Shown one piece after another: positions 12,001-22,800 of a stretch of 64,000 nt of DNA. Positions within the stretch are counted from its first letter, which is position 1. The number at the start of each line of letters is the position of its first letter. Both the position numbers and the translations under genes were made by a program. The notes beneath the pieces were generated by a model. That model ran no database searches, was not told the origin of the DNA, and worked only from the letters and a program-made list of their open reading frames with translations. The DNA is from Ilyonectria destructans (lineage: Eukaryota > Ascomycota > Sordariomycetes > Hypocreales > Nectriaceae), in NCBI GenBank assembly GCA_020740775.1, contig JAHEWK010000007.1, positions 3,100,001 through 3,164,000 on the forward strand, written 5' to 3'.

Positions 12001-13660
12001 CTAGAGGCTAACCTTAAAAGTAAAGCAGTATACTATCTTTATTCTATACTATAGCTAGCTAGCTATTAGTCTTAAAAGTAATCTTCTTTCTATAGAGTAA
12101 AAAGTTAAAAATATAGCCTATTAGTATATAGCTAGATTTATACAGCTAGGCCTTTTAGATTGCTACTAGCTACTTAAGTAGGTTAGCTATTACTGCTTAA
12201 TTATAGCTAGATATAGCTACCTCAGCTATAACTGCCCGGGCTATATAGATAAGGCCGGTAAGAATACTAATAAAGTAGTAGGCTGGCTGCAGCTAGCCTA
12301 TCTTACTATTAATACCTAAGACGGTAATAAAATGCTATAGCAAGCTTATAAAGGGGTTAGAGGGCAGGCGCTGCATCCAGAAGCCAGCTAGAACCTGCAG
12401 GACCTCCCCTTTAAGCCTGCTGCTGCTACTGCTCCTGTCTAGCTATTCCTCCTCTTCTTCCTCTCCCTCCTCTCCCCAGCTGCTGCTGCTGCTGCTGCCA
12501 CTGCTATTAGTCTCCTCCTCTGCTGCCGCCGCCCTCTGCAGCTGGCTCCAGAGCCCTTCGAGCCGGCCTTGCTGTGCCGGCGTAAAGGAGAAGGCATACT
12601 GCTCAATAAGATCGTCGGCGCTAAGAGGCAAGACCCTTATGCAGTAGCAGAGGAAGTGCTTGCTGTAGCCTAGATACCGGTCTATACTGGCCTTTTCCTG
12701 TAAGGACCTAAAGGGCCGGCTGTGGGGGTCCTCGAGGTAGGAGCTGGCGAGGAAGAGCTAGCCGATAAGCGGTATCTCCTGCAGGCCCGTAACGCAGCTG
12801 CGGAAGAAGATGCTATTAAGGGCCTTTACAAGCAGCTCGAGGCCCAGCTCGTCCTCGGGCTGCAGCATGCAGCTGGCCAGATAGATAGGGCGTAGGTCTC
12901 GGCTGCTAAAGTAATCCATCCAGCCTGTATGCCGCAGCCAGTTAGTAATCTCGTGCTTGCGAACGCCGTCTTTGAGTATCTGGAGCTGTCTTTTCTGCTG
13001 CTAGCCCTGCTTGTAGTCCCACTGCAGCTGGATGCTTGCTGCTAGCTGGGCCTGCTGCCTCTTGACCTGAGGGTTGTCTTGTTGGCTTGTAGCTGTTTTT
13101 ACTTCCTCCTGAGCTGCAGCAGCAGCTGGTGTGGCAGCGGCCGGTGTAGCAGCGGGAGCAGCTGTAGCAGCTATCGTATTGATAATAGAGAAGTAGAATC
13201 GCCTCAGTAGCTGGATAAAGAAGGTCTGGGCTTAGACTGGATACCAGAGGCTGGCCCGGGCCTGCTTGCTTGTAGCGGCGTAGAGCTGGCTGCAGTATAT
13301 CTTATAGAGCTTCCAGTTAATAGTAAGGAAGCTGGAGTATTTTCGGCATTAAAAGCTATAGCGGATAGGCAGCCTGGCAATAGAGGGAGCTATTAGCTTG
13401 TCGGGCAGCTTCCTTTCCTCCCCTTCTCCTCGTTGCTACCAGCAGGGGCCTTCTAGATCTTGATGCTGCTGGCTATAGTAGCTGGCGAGGGCGTAGCGAG
13501 CTGGCTGGTTAAGATTGGGGTGATACTTATATAGGTGGTCCGGTATGTTAGTTACAGTATAGCTGTGGACTGTATAGATGAGGGCTTAATAGTAAGGGTA
13601 ATATATAAGCCAGCTGCTGCTGCTGCTACGGGCTGGGATTCTAGCCAGCAGCTAGAGCTG
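9100..13660 (-). pseudogene. DUF3505-type / RecQ-type helicase (telomere-linked-helicase-like), RIP-degraded
   Basis: One frame can be followed on the minus strand from about 13,650 down to about 9,100. The N-terminal part (13,560-12,440) resembles the fungal DUF3505/C2H2 module: CRKYSSF near 13,330, WYPVQAQTFF near 13,230 (Q written for TAG), WLRHTGWMDYF near 12,910 and a TRP-like core near 12,650. A WHRFLG motif lies near 10,965, the typical end of that module. The helicase follows: FRSAEQKEAI (Q motif) near 10,640, LPTGASKSL (Walker A) near 10,570, then INKYYLI near 10,310, where DECH is expected. All four DECH residues are changed by TG-to-TA or CA-to-TA substitutions. LNCYYYYKK near 9,970 and a YKGNNREK stretch (expected GRGGRxNREK) continue the C-terminal RecA lobe. 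Short open frames at 10,628-11,050 and 12,443-12,631 are fragments of it. Family assignment is from memory of such fungal proteins; exact ends are uncertain. Confidence 0.75.
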
Positions 13661-13734
13661 GTTATCCTTATCTATCTAGGCGGTAAGGTGGAATTAGATA
13701 TATATATATATAATAAAAAGAAGAAAGAAGAAGG

Positions 13735-13870
13735 GAGGGAGGGGGAAATAGCTAGAAAGGCCGCCTCTTTCTCTTTCCTCCCTCTTTTTTTTCTTCTTCT
13801 TCCCTCTTTCTTCCTTCCTTCCTTCCTTCCTTCCTTCCCTCCCTCCCTCCCTTCCTGCCCCCCTGTTGTT
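13735..13870 (+). repeat. Polypyrimidine low-complexity tract with (CTTC)n and (CCCT)n
   Basis: A strand-asymmetric C/T run contains six or more CTTC units near 13,808-13,840 followed by CCCT units. It lies just upstream of the decayed helicase gene, in what would be its promoter. The Lys/Glu/Gly-rich open frames across it on both strands are low-complexity translations and are not called as genes. Confidence 0.85.
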
Positions 13871-14204
13871 TGGAGAGAGAGGGGGATTTTAGGCCTATTT
13901 TTTCTTTTTCCTAATCCCTCAGCTCTCAGCCAGTCTCCACTTGTAATTGGCTGCCAAGCGGTTATCCAAGGACAAACAGTCATCCAAGGCCACAGCAGGT
14001 CCGTGCGCGCGGGTGCAGCCAATGGGGCCGCCGGGAACGGTCATCCTGGGACGAAAAGCGGGGATGCTTTGTCCCTTGATGACCGAGGAATAGTGGTTAG
14101 GTACTTATCAGCCGATTCTTCCTCATAGTCTCCTTAAAAGGGATAATTGGAGGCAAGTTCTTCAATTGGTAGGCAGCATCACCGTAGATAGGGACTGCGA
14201 AGAC

Positions 14205-14312
14205 TAGCATTGATCGATTTGATCGTCAACCGCTATCGATCGATATCGATCGATTGAAGGCGACGATCGATAAAAATCGATCGATCAGGCTTGGAAATCG
14301 ATCGTATCCAAC
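14205..14312. other. Cluster of ATCGAT/CGATCG palindromic motifs
   Basis: About 100 bp contain at least eight overlapping GATCGAT, ATCGAT or CGATCG words, while the flanks hold almost none. Every unit is palindromic. It lies between the decayed helicase gene and the 3' end of the seven-exon gene at 14,726-17,049. It could be a degenerate satellite or a binding-site array; nothing in the sequence decides between these. Confidence 0.7.
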
Positions 14313-14725
14313 CCTGCTTGTGACAGGCACCTAGAGGTTGCACATTGACGTCTAATTGTGTCATCCCGCCCATGGGGAACGTGTCATATCTCACCTGGCA
14401 TTGAGATCTCTTAGCCGTTGGCCTGGTCCGTATAGCAAAGCTGCTTCTGGTTTCGCAAGACACAACGGCTCAAGTATTTGGAATTCCTAGTAGGGCGTGA
14501 CACTCCTCCTCCAACTGAGGCCCGACAATGTAACCATGAACGCGCTCAAGCCGTAAAGATCTCTTTCTTGGCAAAATGCGGGTGCCTTGTGTGTTGCGAG
14601 TGGTGACATGTTAACTCGGTCCCATGATCATGGTAGAAAACGTTTGGGTATCAATACTAACAAAACACTTTACTCCGCTTGCTTAGAACCGCCTCGCATT
14701 CAGCCTCAGCCCGAGCTCTTCCGTT

Positions 14726-17049
14726 TCATCTCCTCAGCAGTCTTGCAGCCAACTGCAGGAGCCTCATGATACCAAGATAGTTCCAAAGCAAAACAAGACG
14801 GTCTCGTAACAAACCAAAGCAGGCCCCTATAGAATGAAAGAACTTTCGTAAGAAACAGAGGCAGCCTTGGGCAATTTGGGTCCTCGCGATACGCGAAGAC
14901 AGTCTCGCAGAACAACGAGACATCTGCTCTCGAAACAGGGCGACTGATGCGAGAACAGTAATGGCCATGATTAGTAGCACTACTGCAATGAACCCGGGCC
15001 AGGATGATGAGCCACCATTTTCTGGCCTGCCGCTGTAGAGTTGAGCGACTAGATTCTGTACTCCTAAGACCTGCAATGTTTAGCCTGGTGTTCCTTTGAT
15101 CTTAAAGCAAGAAGAGATCCAAGCTTACCAGTGCAGCAGATGTGAACTGTTGGACCTGTCTCGCGATGCTTTGCTGTTCGTCAGCATGATCATCTTTCCT
15201 CTGTACTCCAGCATTAGCTTCAGTCCAGGGAGGGCTTCAGCCCAAGCTACTCACCTCACGTCTGGAATCCTCGCATGACTTTTCGCAATTTTTCAAGAGT
15301 TCGCTGAGTTCGCTGCCAATATCCTGCAGATCATCGCGAGCTTGCACTATGTCTCGCAGAGATTCCACAAAGCCCTGGTCGCGTTGCAAGCCACGCAGTA
15401 GCGAGCTGTGAGGTAGTCCATCTAGGCTAATCATAACACCTCGCTGCAGAAACATATTCAACTTATCCACTACTCGTGAGTTGCAGTGGATCACCATACC
15501 CAGGGTTTCTTGAAACCGCTTTCCCCATCCTTGAAAGTCTTCTGGCGAAATGTTGTCAATGGAGCCGTCACGGAGGCCCGAAGTCTAAGAAACTTCTGTG
15601 TTAGTTGAAGTCATCCGTAGCTACAGCAATCTCAGATCCAGTTGGCTCCCAAGCTTACGTGATGCATGAGACTTTTCGAATAACAATCTTGAACGTCCCC
15701 GTGGTGCTCAACAATTCTCAAGAGCGAAGTCGCCAAAGCTGCAAACGCATACTCCCTGGGTGACTTGGTAGCATCACAGTCCGCTTTGGCAAGGATTGGG
15801 TCTGTAGGGGTTCCAAGCTCGTCGAGTGTTTCATCGTCCGATGTCAACCTGGCCTCCTCGCCTGAGAAATCCTCATCCAGGCATACGGCAGTCCAATACT
15901 GATCATTTTTACCTGTCAACATGATAGAACTGACGCCTTGATATAGAAAAGTTTGTCGCTCGGTGTTGTCATCCTCCTCTGAGGGTGTTTTCGACTCTAA
16001 GCTCTCCAAGTTGAGAAACGAGACGGAATGGCGGCGTCGAAACATATTTTTGCCATAGAAACCCATTCGAAGATCTTGCTTCTCTTTGGTGCTGATTGCA
16101 TAGAAGGGAAGATTGAAGGATATGACAAAACAACCTGCCCACCAGCTCTTCACGTGGTCGTTGTGTCAGCAAATAGTAGCGAACAGTACGGTAGCAAACC
16201 GTACGTCGGTCTCTGCCCACGTACAGATGCTCTCAATGTGAAGTTTGGCGTAAGAATATCCGTGATGTAGTTAGCGAACAGCTCGCGAAAGCCTTCAGCT
16301 TGTGATGCAGGTGCTGTTCTTATGAGCGCCAGTATAGTTGCTCCGTTGGGGTTGTTGATGTATCTGTTAAGGTGAGAGTCATGAATTAGTTTATGCTTCG
16401 GTGAAAGTGGGTTACCAGCAGCTCACATTCGTCGCGGAGGGCCAAACGAATTCTCATGAAAGCGCTATAATAGTAAACTCAGTCAGCTTTTGATTCACTC
16501 CTTTCATCGCGATGTGCAGTTTCTGCATGCAACTCCTTATCACAATACCTTTTTCTGGAGAACCTCGCAAAGCTCGGTGTTATTCAGAACTCGCTCGTAA
16601 TATCGGCGAGGGGCCGTCTCACTTCCAGGGACCCAGTTTCGGTCAGATACCCAGGCCGTCGGCTCCTGTGCATCGGTTAATTGAGAATGGCTATGGTCGC
16701 CAGGAACAGAGTCGTCAAGAACGAATTTGGCGCCTCGGCAAAATCCTTCGATATCGTCCGCTCGACGCTCCTTGCGCCGTGAAGTTGGGTAGGATGACAC
16801 GAAGGCCCGTATTTCAGACAGGACGTCTACCTCATTCTCCTTGAGCCAATCTAGGAATGGGATATTCTCAGCCGGCCCCGAAATCTTGGCTCCGGGACCA
16901 AATTGCTTCTTCCAGTCATCCGGCTCGGACCAGTCAGTCCAGTCGAGAGTGGCAGCTCTTGCCTGCTTGAAATAGTCTCGGACGGCGGTGAGCTTTTTGT
17001 AGTTTCGCAGGTTTTCTAGCTGCCTTGGGCTATCGATACGTGGTAGCAT
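14726..17049 (-). CDS. Uncharacterised fungal membrane-anchored protein, seven exons
   Basis: Exons that keep one frame are 17049-16549, 16464-16427, 16363-16225, 16147-15659, 15584-15255, 15200-15129 and 15070-14726, giving 637 residues. Introns use GTATTG, GTGAGC, GTACGT, GTAAGC, GTGAGT and GTAAGC donors with AG acceptors, and every phase agrees. The start is the ATG at 17,049, the first in the frame. The N-terminal half is soluble and charged; YWTAVCLDEDF (exon 4) resembles a motif I recall from uncharacterised Pezizomycotina proteins. Exon 5 holds LRDGSIDNISPEDFQGWG and a probable coiled-coil tail. The last exon has one clear membrane helix (PGFIAVVLLIMAITVLASVA) and then a hydrophobic Arg-rich amphipathic tail of about 80 residues. 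No catalytic motif is visible and the function is unknown. No nonsense codon interrupts the model, unlike the neighbours, so the gene is probably functional. Confidence 0.75.
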
Positions 17050-17882
17050 AGTTTAGGCGCAGTCTAAAGATCGTCCTTCAAAGTCGACTATCTCTAGATG
17101 ACCTGTGTCAGCACTTTTTCCTCTATCACAACACATCGAACTCAGCAAGCACTTCATCATCACCTCTCGACTCAAAGAAATAAAAGTCAGGGCGGCTCAA
17201 TACGCTTTCCTTCCACGAGCCATTCAATGAAATTATTGCGGTGCTAAAAACACGTGGACTTTTTTTTAACCCCTCTTCCCCTGATTCAATTTTCCGGCAA
17301 CGGCCCCTATCAGGATCGAACGTACTTCAGAAGAGAGCACCAGCGGTAGGTTGCCTGCGGGAGGATCGGGCCGACGATGGACTCTCTTATCAAACAAAGT
17401 TGTCAGAGGAACGGGTATTGAATCTCTGAGTATCGCAGCGTGGGCAGCGGGGGACGCCGCAAACAGGACAGGGATCGGCGCTGACTTTCATCCCACCGTG
17501 CCCGCAATAACACTGGGGGGCGTTTGTCGTATCTATAGACGAGCGAGACCGACTGACGATGTCCGCATTTCTCCACTTTTGGCTGACTTACACAGATCCA
17601 TATCCACGGCATTTTTCTGCGAGGTGGCAGCTCATGAATGGGCACCAGAGGGTGGGAACGCGGCGCTGCTGCAGCAGACGCGGTGTCAACCACTCAACGT
17701 CACCGAAATGGGGGCTGGACAGACAGAAAACATGCCTTGGGCGTCCAAGGTGGCGGGCCTCAACTCGGGCTCGAGGCCGTTCCAGGCTCGGACTGCAATG
17801 GAATTTCTCCGGTGTTTTGTCATCCTCACTTGCACTCCAACCCACGTCTCTCCATACGTGGCAAGGTAGACTCGACACCAAG
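17050..17882. other. Intergenic region, no confident gene
   Basis: This 0.8-kb stretch of normal base composition separates the seven-exon gene (its upstream side) from the copia LTR. Several overlapping open frames exist (for example 17,351-17,869 plus and 17,588-17,881 minus), but none shows a recognisable domain, a clear intron structure or a reason to prefer it over its shadows. It presumably contains the promoter of the minus-strand gene. Confidence 0.6.
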
Positions 17883-18131
17883 TGTCAGACGGAGGGATCC
17901 GGTCCGGCGTGGATGACTAAGGAAGCGGGGGTCTCGGAGACCGTAGAGGGAAATCCCTCGCCGGTCAAGATGATCAACAACACAGTCAATCCATCAGTCA
18001 CAACGACGTTATCAAGGTCGTAATTATCATCAATCAGCCTAAATTGGCATCATTTGATCGTACATTTCGCTGTGTGAAAGGCACCCAACTCAGGCCGTCA
18101 GACCCCTAGTACGGAGTCACGAGATCTGACA
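17883..18131 (+). mobile_element. 5' LTR of a copia-type element
   Basis: A 249-bp segment starts TGTCAGA and ends TCTGACA, a perfect 7-bp terminal inverted repeat as in LTRs. A primer-binding-site-like sequence follows at once and a copia-type gag begins 95 bp downstream. The matching 3' LTR was not found in the window, so the LTR call rests on its ends and context, not on an LTR pair. Confidence 0.7.
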
Positions 18132-18145
18132 ATTAAGAGTCTCAT
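18132..18145 (+). other. Probable primer binding site, internal half of tRNA-Lys(CUU)
   Basis: ATTAAGAGTCTCAT follows the LTR end directly. Its complement contains TGAGACTCTTAAT, the anticodon arm of tRNA-Lys with anticodon CTT as generally conserved in eukaryotes. Copia-type elements are known to prime with an internal half-tRNA fragment (classically initiator Met), so an anticodon-arm match in the right place is meaningful. The host tRNA itself is not in the window. Confidence 0.6.
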
Positions 18146-18225
18146 TGCCTCGATCGACTACGAATAACTACGAATAAATACGAAGAAATTCCCTATAAAA
18201 TCGAGCGATTACGACCGTGACGAAG

Positions 18226-19309
18226 ATGTAAACTTCCAATGCATCTATCGACCCGAAGGTCATCCTGACCGGCTACGCACAGTGGCAACGCTGGAAGGGT
18301 CTCTTTACCTCGAAAGCAAGGTCCCTACGCCTGTGGGTGTTGCATCTAGTGGATGGAAATGATCATGTGTGCGAGAAGCTCTTGATATTCTTCCTATCTA
18401 AAAGAGGGTCTTTTGGGTCAGTCTTATAGATGAAGAGACTGATGATGACCTCGGATGACCTCGGACAGCCGAGAGGCTCCGGATCCTTCGGAGTCTCTGG
18501 CTTCAACTAGCTATAGATAAAATCAAGGAAAAGCTAGGCCTAGGGCTTATCTGATGATGAGGCCGGTGACGAGGCAAGTGGCGATGGACGCCTGTGATGA
18601 CAGAAGGAAAGGTTCACTTCCGTCACAACCGCAGAAATCCGATATCCCGATATCCTGATACATGTGACAGTGGGACTACATCAACCCCGATACCGAAGAC
18701 CCACCGCCGCTCCTAGAGCCCCCGACTATGCCGACCTTTGCCTTCATGACGCCGGCCACAGGCGTTCAGACGCGTGGGTCAGAGGCAGCGGCTGCGGCGG
18801 AGACTATTACAGAGGCGGATAAAATGCGTATGCGTATCTATGATATCCAGGATCGGCATTTCGAACAGGAGGCAAAGAATATCACAACCCTGAAGGACTG
18901 GGTTGAGACTACGGTCGAGACCAAGATCAGGGAGACCAACTGTGAGGCAGGCAAGAACCTTCGAGAATGGTATCTCAACCTCTCGAAGGCTGTTGGTCTT
19001 GACAATCACCTAGCTCGAAGCGTAGCTACAGTAGCTTGGAATGACTTCTTCCATGCTACAGCTAAGGTCCCTCAAGACCTGACGAAGTGGGTAGATAATT
19101 TCGAGCACGTTATGTACGAAGCATCGACTTTGGACCTTCCCTTAGCAAAGGAAGTTATCCTATGGTATCTCCCACTTCAACAGCTGACCGAGCCCTTCCT
19201 TGGGCAAAAGCTGGAGATCTGGAAGGCGCAATATTCCACGAAAATAAGAAATAACACCCTGTCCTACCGAGAAATCGCACAACTTCCCTCCTACATCAAA
19301 CTTCCTTAG
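18226..19309 (+). pseudogene. Copia-type gag, split by a solo LTR
   Basis: The frame begins at ATG 18,226, is stopped by the next codon (TAA, a RIP-type change from CAA) and then reads ILTGYAQWQRWKGLF to 18,337. It resumes at 18,675 (DYINPDTEDPPP) and stays open to the TAG ending at 19,309. With the inserted LTR and its duplication removed, the parts join in frame for about 248 codons. The WxxW start, the DYINPD segment and the LREWYLNLSKAVGL region resemble the UBN2-like Gag of fungal copia elements, which assembles virus-like particles. No protease, integrase or RT follows, so the element is broken after gag. Confidence 0.7.
18338..18669. mobile_element. Solo LTR within the copia gag, TSD GTGGG
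   Basis: A 332-bp insert starts TGTTGCATC and ends CATGTGACA (TG...CA ends), flanked by the perfect 5-bp duplication GTGGG (18,333-18,337 and 18,670-18,674). Its removal restores the gag frame at CTG TGG GAC TAC. It has no long ORF and no second copy in the window. Orientation is not determined. It is nearly free of RIP-type depletion, which suggests a recent or low-copy insertion. Confidence 0.85.
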
Positions 19310-19384
19310 CTGCTAATGTTAAGGATTTGGCCAGCCACACACCCATTCTGTTAACACCCACCTGATCAACCGACCTTCCTTACG

Positions 19385-19867
19385 ATGGCCTCTGTGCCAG
19401 ATGCCTCCATCCCCTTTGATCTAGGGCCTCGAACCCCTCTGCACCTCTCTCAGAATGCGAGGGCTGCTCTCATCCAGGGTAGCGAATATAATATCTCCGA
19501 GGGCCCAATCCATAGAGAGGTCATTAGCACTCTAACGCCCGCGCCAGGCTTGGTTCTCTTAGGAGAAGAGACTTTCGTCGAAATTAGTATAGAGGATATG
19601 TTCCTTGCAGACCCTCTAGCAGACCTTCTGGCAGACCTTCCAGCTCAACCTAGCCCTCAGCCTGGCCCCCAGACCAGCCTACAGCCCGGCCCTTATAGCC
19701 CCCCTAGCAGCGATATCTTTGAACATAGCAAGGTCTCGGAGCCTGCTATCGCTATTAACCTCTCTGCAGCTGCAGCTGGAGTTGCAGCCGAAAGCCAGGC
19801 TATTCTCGACGATAAAATGAAGGTCTTTAGAACCTTCTGTGCAGCCTTTAATAAAATAGTAAAGTAG
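19385..19867 (+). CDS. Unrecognised TE-associated ORF (ORF1-like?)
   Basis: A 160-residue open frame starts at ATG 19,385 and ends where AT-richness begins. It has a Pro/Gln-rich middle (PQPGPQTSLQPGPYSP) and an Ala-rich helix (AAAAGVAAESQAI). Beyond its stop a frame can still be followed to about 20,400 through several stops, with NNPRVFIQLYK-like residues that recall the DNA/RNA-binding part of non-LTR ORF1 proteins. I read it as the surviving 5' part of a retroelement ORF1 whose remainder is RIP-degraded. It could also be an unrelated hypothetical gene. Confidence 0.35.
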   Translation: MASVPDASIPFDLGPRTPLHLSQNARAALIQGSEYNISEGPIHREVISTLTPAPGLVLLGEETFVEISIEDMFLADPLADLLADLPAQPSPQPGPQTSLQPGPYSPPSSDIFEHSKVSEPAIAINLSAAAAGVAAESQAILDDKMKVFRTFCAAFNKIVK

Positions 19868-22800
19868 TTCCCGATAGAATGTATATTTTATTTTGCTTAA
19901 GAGATATTGCAGAGCTTTCTCAGCTATTAGGCAGGTGCCCTAAATAGCAACAGGCAGCTGCCGGTAACCTTATATCCAGCCTTATATCCCGTTTGATTAT
20001 ATACTTCTGCCCTTACAGCTGACCTTCCGTTCTGCCTTGTCGCGCTGCCTGACGACGAATTTCAAACTGCCTGTAGGACTGCCTCTAACCCCTAATAACG
20101 ACCTTCTGGCCCCCGCCAGGCCAGATAACTATAGGAATAACAGCAGCAAGAAAATCCTGCTTGTAGCCTATAATAATCCTAGGGTTTTTATATAGCTCTA
20201 TAAGAAGTTCTCTATCTAGAAAAAGTAACCTTTTGCTATTTAAACTTATTTAGCTGATAAGCTAGATATTAAGCTTAATACTATTCTATAAGTATTTAAA
20301 ACTAAAACTAATTAGACTATTAGACTAGCTAATCTTAATATCTATAATAAGATTATATTGGATATATAATTTACTGTATATAATAGTAGGAGTAATTAAT
20401 TAAATATTGTAAATTAATGTAATTTTTCTGTATTAATTAAGAGTTATAGGCACTTTATTTTATACTTAAAGGGATTTAAATTAAGATGTTAAAGGGAGAT
20501 AAATCTAATATTATTATAATACTGAATTTAGCTTATTATTTAATCTGGTATTTTATATTTAGTATTTTAAATTAGGCAGTTTAAATTAGGTATATTATAC
20601 TGCTATATAAAGTCTCAATTTAATATATACCTCCAGCTAAAGTCAGTTAGAATATAGCTGCTTTTTAAATCTTTAAATCTTTTTTCTTTAATTTCTTAAG
20701 CTTTTTTTAATTTAAATACTTTAAGATATCTATTAAGTCTAGCTAATCTATATACTTCTAAAAGCTTATATTACTAAATATCTTTATAAGTCTATTTATA
20801 ATTCTTTATTAAGATATAATTAATTTGGATTTTATCTCTTTAGGCTTTTTACTTTAACTAATAATTATAGATATTAATATATAGTAGCTTTATCTATAGC
20901 TTATTAATATCCTTAGTAACTAGCTTAATAGTCTGCTAGTTATTATATTAAATATAAATATATTTCTCTTTTAGCTTAATTTCTAGCTTTTTAACTAGCT
21001 AGAAAGTAAATATAGCTTTTTTAGCTGCTTATAATAAAGCTAGTAGCTTAACTTTAATTATTACTATTATAATTATTACTTACTTATTAGCTCTCTATTT
21101 AATAGTCTCTTTAAATAACTTTATAATATAAACTTAAAAGCTTTTTTAATTTAAATTATTTATAAAGAATATATTACTAGCTATAAGAAGTTAATTATCT
21201 TAATTAAATTAAAAAGCTAAAGTTTTAATCTTTATAAGATATAGAAGAATTCAGTATATAATTTAATAATACTTAAAACTTAAGTTTATATTAAATTTAG
21301 CTATTAGAAATACAGTAAATACTATATTTAATTAAATTAAAATAGCTATATAAAAAAGTAATTTAATTTTCTACTAATATCTTTAAATTAATATAAGTAA
21401 AACTTAAGTTATTAACTATTTTAGTTTTTTTCTTTTTATTAAGCTATTATAATATTAATTTAGATTTTCAGCTAGATTAGCTATCTTATTAAAGTAATTA
21501 AATTAAAATAACTAAATAAATTCTAACTTATAATTTTAGATAATTTTAATTTTTAGTAACAATTATAGCTTATACTCTTTAGTTAGGTTATAGTATTTTT
21601 TTAGCTTAATAATAATTTTCTTAACCTTTTAAATTCTATCTTTTTTAAATATAAACATAATATTATTAATATAAAAAAAGATAATAATTCTATTTTTAAT
21701 TATATAGTAAGGCTTATATTAAACTAACTTAAAGTTTAGCTCTTAAAGAGTTATTATAAGTTCTTTCTACTAAAAAAAAAGTAACTTTTATAAACTGTAT
21801 AAAGCTTTTTAAATTAGTAGAATTTTTTCTTTCTTTCTATATTTAGAGGGTATTTATATTAAGATTTAACAGTTTAATTTAATATTAATAAATATATTAA
21901 CTATATTATATTATAATAGCTTAAGATTAAATTAAATAGCTATTACTATTAGAAATTAAAATAATCTTTTTATTAAAATTAATATATAAGTCTTTTTATT
22001 TAGCTCTTTTAGCTATTAATCTTCTTAAATAACTAACTAGACTTTATACTTAATAAATTAACTATACTTATTAAACTTATAAATATAAATCTATATATAA
22101 TTTAAAATCTATTTATTAAGAATTTAAAAGTTATTTAAATTAATCTTTATTTAGAACTTTATAACTTTATAACTTTATAAGTAGTTTTTTTCAGCTTATT
22201 TTAGTAGTAAAAAGAGATAGAAATAATATTTAACTTATTAACTTATCTTAAAAGAGATATATAGAAGGTTATTATATAAGTATCTTAAATAGTTAGTATA
22301 AAGCTATATTAAACTATATATATAAAATCGAATTAATTTAAGGCTTATATCTTTTAATAGAGAAGTATCTTATTAAATAGAATCTTAAGTTAGTTATAGA
22401 AAATTCTATTAGTAAGGCTTTAATAGAAATTACTACAGTTTAATATTTAAGGAATATTAAAAATAGAAATTAAATAAGAAAAGTAGTAATAGTTAAAATA
22501 AACTTAAATAAATCTCTTAAAATTAAAAGTAATAATTTAATAGATTCTCTAGCTATCTTAAGTTCTTTTAGTCTTTTTAACTTTTAGAAAAAATCTCTAA
22601 AGAAGTAAAAATTAATATTTCTCTTTATACAGTTTCTAACTTTCTCTTTTAACTTTATTTAGACCTTTTTAGAGTATTCTTACTAATAACTAACTAGCTT
22701 AAGTATCTCTAATTATCCATTATATTACTTAAATTAAAATTTTATTAGATAATTTAAAAGATTTTAATAGTATTATAATATCTTTAATAGCAAACTTTAA

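Noticed and set aside
13535..14128. Plus-strand 197-aa and minus-strand 116-aa ORFs across the polypyrimidine tract
   Set aside because: Both are low-complexity translations of CTTC/CCCT repeats with no domain or family-like composition outside the tract.
17351..18023. Set of overlapping ORFs of 92-172 aa on both strands
   Set aside because: No domain, no consistent intron structure, and frames conflict with each other; they also run into the copia LTR.
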